Translations under genes and position numbers: made by a program
Assembly: GCF_900324485.2 (NCBI RefSeq)
Contig: NC_046640.1
Span: 19,034,217-19,098,216, forward strand
Source of the DNA: Mastacembelus armatus
Taxonomy: Eukaryota; Chordata; Actinopteri; Synbranchiformes; Mastacembelidae
Length of the DNA: 64,000 nucleotides
Reading direction: 5' to 3'
In this document: positions 55,206 through 64,000 of the stretch, piece after piece
Layout of the letters: each line of letters starts with the position of its first letter
Numbering within the stretch: the stretch's first letter is position 1
The notes under the pieces: model-generated
Seen by the model: only the letters and a program-made list of their open reading frames with translations
Told to the model about the DNA's origin: nothing
Databases searched by the model: none

Positions 55206-55842
55206 CAACATTTTGTTTCAAGGCTTAGGGAAGGGGCATTAACCAAGAGCAAGACACTTGGGGAGGTCTCTACTTAGTAAAGTCCATTTGAGGGAAAAAA
55301 AAATTCTAATAAAAATGTTGGCCTTCTACATTGCATTTGGCTTCCAAACTTGCTCACAAAGTGTGAATCCAATGTGACCATTCCATTACTTCTACAATTT
55401 ATCAACCTTCCCAAACAAACAGATAGAAGTCAGCCCTTTTGCATTTTCCCCCAAAGTCATATAAGTAGCAGTAGTACAGAAAACAGGCTTATACTTAAGA
55501 CTGCAGTCATTTGTGTCCTGTGGAGAGTTTCAACAGTTTGTACCTCAGCATCAGATTGATAATGTACATATGAAGATTTTGTGACTTAAAAAAAAAACAT
55601 GAGCCAAGAGAGGGGAGAATTTGTGCTCCCTGAAATCCTGGTTCTCTTCTTCATAGTTGGTTGTAGAAGGTAAAAAAAAAAAAGGAGATGGGGATTGCTA
55701 TGGTCCAGAGCTTCGAAATGAGATCAGCATTCTGTGCTAGACTGGCAAACAGGGCTGACTTTCTGGCTGACTGAGGGCTGACATTGGAAAAGTTCTCAAG
55801 GATAATGGGTGGAAAAAAATGGCTGGACCATCAAAACAAAGA

Positions 55843-56662
55843 CTAGGACTTCTTGGAGTCCTGTGTGTTGCGTTTCTTGAGGTCACTCAGGTCCACCGGT
55901 GTGAAAGCTGCAAAGAAGACAGGAACAAGATGTTAAATTGCTGTGTGCTTGATTGATCTAATTGTTTAGTGTGACCTAAAAATAAAATCAAATTTATTAC
56001 ATAGTTACACTTTAACTTACAATGCAGGTTAGGATTTGGGTTCTTCTCAACATACTCCTGTGGTCCACGGTCATTACGTTCACTATTTTGTGTTGATCTG
56101 ATGTCTCTGAGCACACACTGCCAAGCTGTGGAAGAGTAAATACAGTGATGCTTTAGTTAGACTTAGGAAATTCTGCTGGAGTTTTACCTAATCTCAAGAG
56201 TCTGCATGTTGTAAACTTGGTCCAATGCTGTTCCTGGGGAAGATTATTCAATTTTAGCTCTAAGAGGTCTATCAATGTGATTATAAATAAGTTAAAGGGC
56301 TTACAGTATTCTGGAAAAAAGACACACCAAAACTAGTGAGCATACTTACTATCATGTATAAATCGCACATTTTCCTCATGTGCCGGGGTGAAGAGCTCCC
56401 CACTATTTGTGGGCGATCGGGGGCTTGAAGTCCGCTTGTAACTATTCACCATCCTGGGAGCAGATGAGCTTCACAAACACAAAACAGCTAAATTACAATC
56501 ATTACAGTCTTTTAATTATGTTTTTTTATTGCAAGTTAAAACTAAAATAATATTCTTGTCTAAAGCTGTACATACCTATAATCACACTTAATAAAACTTT
56601 CATAATCACCATTAACACTGTCTCATTTGTACATGTGCTGTAATTTTTTGAGACCTGGTCAT
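55843..56662 (-). CDS. mcrip1: MAPK-regulated corepressor-interacting protein 1
   Basis: Small adaptor (formerly FAM195B) that binds the co-repressor CtBP until ERK phosphorylates it, and is also found with DDX6 in RNA granules. Exons on the minus strand: 56655-56662 (8 bp, ATGACCAG), 56350-56453, 56021-56125 and 55843-55907, in phase, giving 93 residues (human 97). The blocks YKRTSSPRSP, GELFTPAHEENVRFIHDTWQ, EYVEKNPNPNLHSF and PVDLSDLKKRNTQDSKKS match MCRIP1 end to end. PVDLS is the CtBP-binding PxDLS motif and the SSPRSP serines are likely MAPK sites. The three later exons are secure; the 8-bp first coding exon is inferred from phase and its start MTR-MVNSYKR, and translation from ATG 56452 is the alternative. 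Upstream non-coding sequence may extend to a donor at 57983. Confidence 0.9.
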
Positions 56663-58380
56663 TCTGTTTGCAGTCTGTACTCGCTCCTCGCTCCTCTATG
56701 GTGAGTGGATTTGAAGAATCCGAGGTTTCAGATGTCCTTGGCTAGATTATAACAACAAACAACAGTGTACAGCATCAGCATCCCCATATTTTCAAAGAAG
56801 TACATTTCTCACATTGGTTTAATGTAACTAAGTATATTTCTTCACTGTAAAGCTGAAAAGATTTGTGAATAATCATTACATTTATTGACTGAGAACTGGT
56901 AACCATAATGATAAATTCATAATGATAATTTTTCAAGCAAAAATGACAGATCTAACAGCTCCAGCTTCTCAAATGATAATATTTGTTATAGTTATTTAGA
57001 TAATCAATTGTTTCCGCTATATTTGAATTAAAAATAGTGCAAAACATTCACACTAATAAAAAGCTATCTCTTGGAAGATGTTACTTTTGGGTCTGTGAAG
57101 GAGCGAAGTGCATTTTTGGTGTTTCATAAGTCTAAAAAGGTATCAATCAATCAATCATTAAATGGTAAATAAAAAATAATGGCTATTTGCTGCCCAATAA
57201 TCCACTTTGCTGAGTTATTTGAATTTTTATTTTTCATTGCATTTACTTAAGTTTACATTATGTTACCTTTTACTTTTGTTTTACTTGTAAGGGAGTATTT
57301 CTACACTGTGGGATGAGTACAATTACTTCAGTAAAAGACGTAAATACGTCCTCCACCACTGCTTTATGTATGATATAGTACATTAAATCTTTCTAATGAT
57401 TAGAAACTAAGTTAATTACGGTACCGGTGTTCCACCAGCTAGCCCACAGAGCTGAACATGCTAACTAGCTAAATACAACTATAACGTTATAATGTTAACG
57501 TTACTATGTGTAACATTAGCGACAATAACAAAACTAGTGGCTGCTACGTTCACCAACTCTCATATAACTAAAATACACTATGTATGTGTAGAAAACATCG
57601 GCGTTAGCTAACCAAGATGCTTTTGTTTACGTTTTCTTCAGTCTTGTTAGCAGCAGGCTAGCGTTACTAAGCCAAACCCTAGTGCATTAACTGCTACTCA
57701 AATTCTCATGAACACACATATGCAGCTCTTCCAAAATAGTTTCTTCTATGCCCACACAGGCAGCTAACTATAGATTTGCTGACAGAATCATTTCAGCTAG
57801 CTCTAACGTTAGCCAACAAGCTAGCTAGCTAACTTGTGCTTTACATTGTCTTGTCGCAACGTTAGCTTAAGACAGCTAATTCTGTATCAGCGTTACCACT
57901 ACAACACAGTCACTACGTTTAGCGCAGTGATTATATTTTCCAGCTGTCTCGTGATGACCACTGTAATAAAATAGAAAACAAACCTTTTTATAAGCCTTCC
58001 TTTCGATTTCTTTATTCAGAGACTGTGTACGCCGTTAGACCTGGCTAAAACGTTGCCAATGCCAACCAATCATTTCCGGGAAAAACACGGAAGTGAAAGT
58101 CCTCTCAAAATGAAAATACAGCATGTTAGAGACAACATTCAATACTGAAAACTAATACTCATCTTAATACTAATATTACTACTACTACTAATAATAGTAC
58201 AATGTAATATTTAACATTACTGCTATACTGTATATCCATTTCTTATGTCTGGGTAGCCAAGGAGTATTTAACATAGTACATGTAAATCTTTCAGGATATA
58301 TTTTTGTTATAATTTTTGTTTCAATGTATGTTCACAATTTTAAAATATCAGCAGAAATACTGTCTAAGGTTGAGGGCATG

Positions 58381-58439
58381 CTGTGTATCATAGGTACTTT
58401 AGTACCTATCATAGGTACTTTAGTACCTATGATACACAG
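58381..58439. repeat. 59-bp near-perfect palindrome
   Basis: The sequence begins ctgtgtatcatag and ends with its reverse complement. Inside, ataggtactttagtacctat occurs twice (58390-58409 and 58411-58430). It would form a long hairpin or cruciform. Confidence 0.8.
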
Positions 58440-58440
58440 T

Positions 58441-58497
58441 ATCAGTGCTTTGCATATCAGTGCTTTGCATACTTTCCATAGTATCAGTGCTTTGCAT
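58441..58497. repeat. Three copies of a 15-bp repeat
   Basis: atcagtgctttgcat occurs at 58441-58455, 58456-58470 and 58483-58497, directly next to the palindrome. Each copy contains tttgcat, an octamer-like word. Confidence 0.8.
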
Positions 58498-58611
58498 GAT
58501 GGGGTGGATGTCTGAAATGCTACAGCTTTAAGTCAAGATGGTAAAAATGTGGAAAATGTGGATGTATAAATAGGCTTTCAGCAGACTCCACAACTATCGT
58601 ACTTATAAAAC

Positions 58612-58617
58612 TTTATT
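58612..58617 (-). terminator. Poly(A) signal of ppp1r27
   Basis: TTTATT on the plus strand (AATAAA on the minus strand) lies about 740 bp after the ppp1r27 stop and defines a 3' UTR of about 58600-59357. Confidence 0.5.
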
Positions 58618-59357
58618 TGTGAAAATGTACAAAAATAATTACTGAAGAGAAAATAAGACTTTCTTTGCTGACATTTGTGTTTCTACTACAGAAAACAACA
58701 ACAGTACATTAGTGAAGAATTGTTCAGCCGCTGAAGTGCTCGTATAAACTTGATGTTTTTTTTTTTTTAAATTTCTGACCTACCAGTGTAGTATCAGTTA
58801 GTTTGGATGACCCTCTCTCTGCCCAGCAGAGAGAATACACATGCCTAACTTTCTCTATAAGGCACAAACATTTCAGGCCAAAGTCTGTGTTTTCAATTCA
58901 GTTAGTCGTCATAGTTTTCAAACGTGCATTTTAAATATAATTGATAAAATGGTTGACCAATTCATGCTCGTGAGGATAGAAATGGGTCTAATTTTCTTTC
59001 AGAAATTAATAGATCAGACCTGGAGTGTACATGGCGAGTAATGGTGATATTTCCATTCAGTGAACCATTGTTAATATTCTGTCACAAGAGAAATTAGACA
59101 ATGGAAATATGACACTTACACGAATGCACAAAACAAAGTAAAGCAAAATAAAATATTCTAACCACCAGAAAGACAAATACTGAGTATTGTCTCTTCGCTC
59201 TAAACAAAGAATCAGTCTAAGCTGTAGCTAGGTTCTTCCACCGTGATTCAAGTTTGTTTGGAATTGTATACTGTTAAATATGTTTTTTCAGTATCAAAGA
59301 GGCTCAGCTTTCTGTTTTCTTTGTGGTTGTTTTCTCTTGGGTTCATTTTATGCCCAA

Positions 59358-60820
59358 TCACACGCAGCCTGTCTCAAACAGTTTGGCCAGCTCTTTGCAG
59401 TCTGGATCAATGAGGTCTGCAGGCTTCTCTCCACTTTCATTCTCTGCCTCTGAGCTGGCTCCAATTGACAGCAGATATCTGTGGAGAGAGTAAGGCAGAA
59501 TGTGCTCAACAGTGTATAGTTAATGATTACTGCAATTGATTGTCTTAAATAAGAGCAGTCTTTAATTGTTTCAACTGTCTCAATTCAAAGACCATAGAGG
59601 AAAGGGAACTGCCATATTCTGTGGTATCAATTAAATTGTACGTATTGTAAATCAGTTTATGACCATTTATTCTACTTATTGATACAACTCAATAAAAAAC
59701 ATCCCCCTGATAATTTAACATTATAAATTCTCATCTCACCATTGTATTATTTCTCTTTCTTTTAATCTTTGGCCAGGCTAGATACTTTGTTTGGTTCTCA
59801 TAATAAGCCATTTTCATGCCTTTTGCCATTGTTCAATGCCAAACCACCAGTGTCATTACCCTGACAAATTTTGTCTAGTGAGGTCACTGTAACTTTTCAT
59901 GCTCTTTAGTTGATTCTTGAAGTGTCCATAGCGTTCACCCTATCTTCTGTTTTAAATTTAAGTATTTGTGATCTTTAGGAAAGAACACTAGTCATACATA
60001 AACAGAGAAAAAGGTGAAAAGATTAAGTCTTACCTGGCAATTTCTGGGTAGCCATCACTGCAGGCCATGTGAAGTGGCGTCCAGCCATCTTCATCTCTTT
60101 GATGAACATCTGCTCCATATTTTACCAGGAGCTTCACCACCTCTAGGTTTCCTGTTAGCACAGCTTCATGTAGTGCTGCCATACCTGCACATATAAGCAG
60201 TATGCATGTTTTTGGTGATACCTCTGAGAAACTAATGTGGACAGCCATGCAGACCACAGCCATAACACCAAATGATGCTATGGTGGCAACATTATCAAAT
60301 CGAACTTAAGCTTTCTAATGCCTGCAGGGAATATTAGGGTACTGGACAATTGGTAGACAAAGTAGAAGCTGCAAGGTTGCTCACCTGAGTGGAAGACTGT
60401 ATCCACACGAACCTTCCTCGCTCTCATGAATCGACCAATTTGTTCCAAATCTCCTTGTCTAACATTATCTTGGAAGATGATATCATTTGGGAAGTGCACA
60501 GTCCTCTTTGCTGGTGCAACAGGTGTGACAGGTGCAGGCTTTTCCTGTGCTTGTGTGTGATGTGTTGAGCTGTACCGTGACCTGTTGCTATATGAAGGGC
60601 TGTATGTTGATGCAACTTTGTAAGTGGACGTGGAATGTGATGGGGTGTAAAGTGTTGTGCTGTACTGTGTTGGAGTGTATTTTGTTGTAGATGTATGTGC
60701 GGATGTGTAGTGTGTTGGTGTGTAATGTGAGGGGGTGTAATAGGTGGGTTTGTTGTATGTTGGTGTGTACTGTGAATTGCGTGTGTATGTAGACACAGGC
60801 ACATGGTAGTTAAACTTCAT
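59358..60820 (-). CDS. ppp1r27: Protein phosphatase 1 regulatory subunit 27
   Basis: Ankyrin-repeat inhibitor of protein phosphatase 1, also known as dysferlin-interacting protein 1. Exons on the minus strand: 60385-60820, 60034-60184 and 59358-59478, in phase, giving 235 residues (human 154). The PP1 docking motif is RTVHF, an RVxF variant in the place of human RSVRF. It is followed by PNDIIFQDNVRQGDLEQIGRF, then two ankyrin repeats (LHEAVLTGNLEVVKLLVKYG and DGWTPLHMACSDGYPEIARY), and a C terminus with PADLIDPDCKELAKLF. Unlike human, residues about 7-75 form a Tyr/Thr/Ser/Pro-rich repeat (YTPTHYT-type units). The start is uncertain: ATG 60820 is chosen. The frame stays open upstream to an ATG at 61015, and a TATA-linked 5' exon lies near 61168. 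Confidence 0.9.
60600..60800 (-). repeat. Degenerate coding tandem repeat in ppp1r27
   Basis: Imperfect units of about 15-24 bp encode YTPT, YTPS and HYT-like blocks. The plus strand shows repeated tgttggtgtgta and ggtgtaatgtg words. It adds a low-complexity N-terminal extension. Confidence 0.6.
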
Positions 60821-61194
60821 CTCTGCAGTGGTTGTGGCTCTGCCTCCCCCTTTGCCGTCAGTGCAGGAGGAGGGAGGTGAGAAATCCAAGAGAGTGCACC
60901 AGTCTGATAAAAGATCACTATCCTCTGCTCTGTGTGCTTTTTGTCCTCTCCTAGCTTGTCTCTGATCCTTTTTGTTTCCAGCTGGAGTAGCTCCTGCTGT
61001 TACTGCATTACACAAGCAGTCCTCAAATGCTGTGATTCAATTCACTGTGCCCCAGTTGCCTTGTTTTAGCTTGTATGATCTTCTTTTCCTCACCTGCTGC
61101 AAATTTCTCCCATCTGAATTTGAAGTGGTTTCTTGCAAAGGTTGCTTGATGTTGTACAGAACTGTCATCTGATGGGACAAGTGGGAGAGCACCC

Positions 61195-61201
61195 ATTTAT
61201 A
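61195..61201 (-). promoter_or_regulatory. TATA box, likely ppp1r27 promoter
   Basis: tataaat on the minus strand, 27 bp upstream of an ATG at 61168 and of a short exon ending in a good donor (CAGCAG|GTGAGG, exon end 61094). A TATA promoter fits a tissue-restricted (muscle) gene. The exon does not join the main frame by any clear acceptor, so it is probably mostly 5' UTR. Confidence 0.45.
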
Positions 61202-64000
61202 CCCTCTGTGGGTCTATTTCGGGGCCTAATATCCAGTGACTTCAGTTTAGAAACGAATTTGGCTCCTCCCACTGTACAGTTGCACATCCAGTGACACTGC
61301 ACCCAGCCCTAGATCGTAAAATATGTTGACAACCAAAATGTTCTTTTTGAGTCATGCTTGAGACATCTTCCTACATCAACATCTAGTTAAGATTAATATC
61401 AAAGCCAAATACTGCCAGAACAGGGACCTTACACTTCAAATACACAAAGGAGGCTTGCAGCAAGTTATTTACCCATTTTGGGGTATTACAAGCTAGTGAT
61501 GCTAATAATATATGTGATGCACAGTATTGCACAACATATAAACAACTGCAAACAACTAAAGCACATCATTTGGGTTCGACAGTATTTTGTTAATTTGTCT
61601 GCTTATATGATATTATAATATCTGATGCTGCAATAAAATCTTAGAAAACAGATCAGTGTTTGATTTTAGAAATGATTACAACAGCTTTTTATGTTTCATT
61701 AGTCAGTTTAGTGCGTCCCAGAACTTCAGAGCGTTGTTGCTCCATGTTGCTGTTGTTTGTGCGTGTTCCCTCTCATGTTCCCCAGTGACCTGCAGGTCTC
61801 TCATGCCTACCCTTTGCATCATAACCAGATACACTAATAAAATTCTCCTGCTGAGGAGGTTAGGTGTGTGCATGTAGTCATGACCCTCTGAGGTGTCAAA
61901 AGCACTATGTGAGGTTACTCTCCCCTCAAATGCTACTGAAACATCACATAGAAGTCAGAAATGTCGTTATTTACAACAATAAACTATTGCCATGTATTGT
62001 GATATATGTATGTAGATAAATTATAACCTGGTAAAAACACATAAAGCAAAATGTTGCATTTTTTATAAACCGAAATCCTACTGATATCAGTAACTGTATC
62101 TTCAAATTCACGATGTCCAGCAACACTGAAACGTATTACTATGTGACATGTAGCATGTGTCGTTGGTGCTGTAACATTGTGGCAGTGGCAGCAGCTGTTC
62201 CCAGACAGATTTCTAAGATGGGAAGAGCTGGTTATAACTAGTTTGTCAAACCTCTGTTACATTGGCCACATAGCTGCCATCCTCGGGTTTTTGTTTCCAA
62301 ACACAACTTCAACCACTTAAGGCATGACCTCACTCCAGAACCTGATCTCCTCTGCTTAATTTGCAGCTATTCTGATGCACTGTAGCATATGTCTACATAT
62401 TTTAATATTCCATCTTTATTTCATTCAGATAATTCGTCACTTTAAGGGCTTCTGCTCACATATCTGAGTGCCATCAGAAGTGGCGGTCATACAAAGGTTG
62501 TGCTTTCAAGATTATACACGGAGTACAGAAGTACTGAAAACAACTGCTCTGTTTTAAGCCATTGCTCAGCATAGTTTTGTGGATTTTACAATAAGAGAGG
62601 TGAAATTATATGCTCATGTAATCCCGGCAGAAAATGATCAGTTGATTTCTGTTATGCTAGGAGCTGACCGCTGCTCTCAATGCCACTACAAATTATTATT
62701 CATCTCCCTCCATTACTGGTCCCTCAACAGGGTACACAGGGGCCAGAGGCTTAGAGCTAATGTCTAGACAAACTGAAGTGACAGTATCTCAATATTTCAC
62801 AGCTTGAGGAAGAGAATTTTTATCTTATATGGTACTAAAGGGGCGCAGGGGCGTATGTGAGCAATGGTGATACTAGAAACGAGAACCTTAGCTTGCAGCA
62901 AATGTTTCCTACAGCCTGCTGTTAGGCCCATTCTTGGACACTTGCCACAGAGACCTGTCAAGCGTCTTGCTATACATAGTTTTAGGCTGACCTCCCCTTC
63001 TACCTGCCCTTTAGGGTGCATGTTATGATCTTACCAAGAAGTCAGAGTTGGAAACATGCAGGTGGGCAAATCAAAAGACTTCAGTAATAATCACTCATGG
63101 AAATTTGTTTTTTCAAATAAGTGGCGTCATTGGCGTCAGCATACCTCCAAATATGTGCTGATATGATAGAGTTTAACAAATATTTAAAAAATATAGCAAC
63201 TCGTACCTGTCAGTAGCTGATGTTTAAAGTGGATCAGCCATTTCGTGTTAGGTGATCAGTATGAAAAAGTCCAGGAGTCATAGAGCTGAAGAAAAAAGAA
63301 TGAGTATTTTAATAGACTGTCACAGAGGTTTATCAGTTGGCTATAGATATTACAAAACAGCCAGCTATGAATTCCTTGCCCTCGTTTGTCTCACGTGATG
63401 CAGGTAGGAAGCAGGTTGGTGACTCCATCTTCTATAAATAAGAGGTGTTTGTGTACAGCATGTGATGAACGCAGACTGCCATCCTCAAACAGTGCCATCT
63501 AAAAAGGTCAGTGTAACACAAGTCATAGGTAGTTAGAAAAATTCTATTTGAATATTCCCTATGTGTGCATGAGTATAGTTTTATAGTGTTGATGTGACTT
63601 AACAGGACTTTCAGGGCACAGGGTGTCAAGAATATCACGATGTAGGAAGGTACATTTTTACAAAATCCCCACCTGTTCTTGTCTGTGCCTTTACAAGTCT
63701 TTTCTCAGAAGCCATCCTGATGTCCTGAGTGGGCCCATGCAGTCCCATGGGTGAAACCATGAGCAGTGGCATAAACATTTGAACACACCTGCATCACGAG
63801 ATGGTAAAAACCATAGGGATTAGTCTGTCTGCATCCCCACAGGCCCATTGGAATATACTCGGTATCTTGTTACGACACGCGCAGTGAGCTGAAAAAATAG
63901 GACTTGGGATCTAAATTAGGAATGAGTAATCCTCTGTCATTCAGTGAGAAAGAGAGAAAGTATATTAAAAGTAAAGATAGTTCCCTTTTGGGAAGCTCAA
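61202..64000. other. No gene recognised
   Basis: The last 2.8 kb holds only short spurious reading frames, without codon runs that match a family I know and without paired splice signals around them. It may be upstream regulatory sequence of ppp1r27 or the edge of the next gene. Confidence 0.4.

Larger units (their letters stand above)
56663..58611. other. mcrip1 5' region and spacer to ppp1r27
   Basis: A possible mcrip1 first exon ends at 57984 (AAAAAG|GTTTGT, minus strand). The promoter candidate, with atcatttccgggaaaaacac, lies at about 58066-58085. The interval has many gctagc/gttagc words (57420-57850), common in fish promoters, and the foldback at 58381-58439. No other coding exon was recognised. 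Confidence 0.35.

Noticed and set aside
57420-57850. Many gctagc/gttagc words resembling a repeat array
   Set aside because: No fixed period; such words are frequent in fish upstream regions.
62797-63021. Minus-strand 74-codon frame near the right end
   Set aside because: No recognisable domain, no splice signals in phase and ordinary codon use; judged spurious.

Overview
This window looks like nuclear DNA of a teleost fish, probably a percomorph. The reasons are many short exons with GT-AG introns, compact spacing, vertebrate gene families, and a 3' LINE tail ending in (aattg)n of the kind common in percomorph genomes. I saw no bacterial operons, CRISPR arrays, rRNA or tRNA genes, and no retrovirus-like or Polinton-like element. 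Exon structures below were derived by hand from splice signals, reading phase and protein family knowledge, with no alignment or transcript data.

Layout from left to right: xylt2 (minus, 3' exons cut off by the window edge); head-to-head with it a five-exon gene for a 239-residue single-pass membrane protein with PPxY motifs that I do not recognise (plus, 10.45-15.93 kb); a ten-exon gene for a RING-less PRY-SPRY (B30.2) protein with a non-coding first exon holding a 70-codon upstream ORF (plus, 17.6-22.2 kb); recql5 (plus, 22.96-32.33 kb, 19 coding exons, 999 residues) with smim5 nested antisense in its intron 7; cdr2l (plus, 34.14-39.22 kb). Then come four minus-strand genes in tandem: arhgdia (42.1-44.3 kb, non-coding first exon near 50.2 kb), alyref (51.95-54.56 kb), mcrip1 (55.84-56.66 kb) and ppp1r27 (59.36-60.82 kb). 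The last 2.8 kb holds no gene I can support.

The recognised genes have human counterparts on chromosome 17: XYLT2 at 17q21.33; RECQL5, SMIM5 and CDR2L at 17q25.1; ARHGDIA, ALYREF, MCRIP1 and PPP1R27 at 17q25.3 (from memory). This is therefore a rearranged block of chromosome-17 synteny. The genes do not form one pathway. They cover proteoglycan chain initiation (xylt2), DNA repair and transcription-coupled genome stability (recql5), Rho GTPase control (arhgdia), mRNA export (alyref), ERK-regulated co-repressor binding (mcrip1), PP1 regulation (ppp1r27) and a coiled-coil neuronal antigen (cdr2l).

The least explained items are the PY-motif membrane protein, the PRY-SPRY protein with its upstream ORF that stops on the start codon and its two 27-bp exons, a GC-AG intron in recql5 whose read-through would give a short helicase-only isoform, a Tyr/Thr/Ser-Pro repeat extension in ppp1r27, and two foldback sequences.
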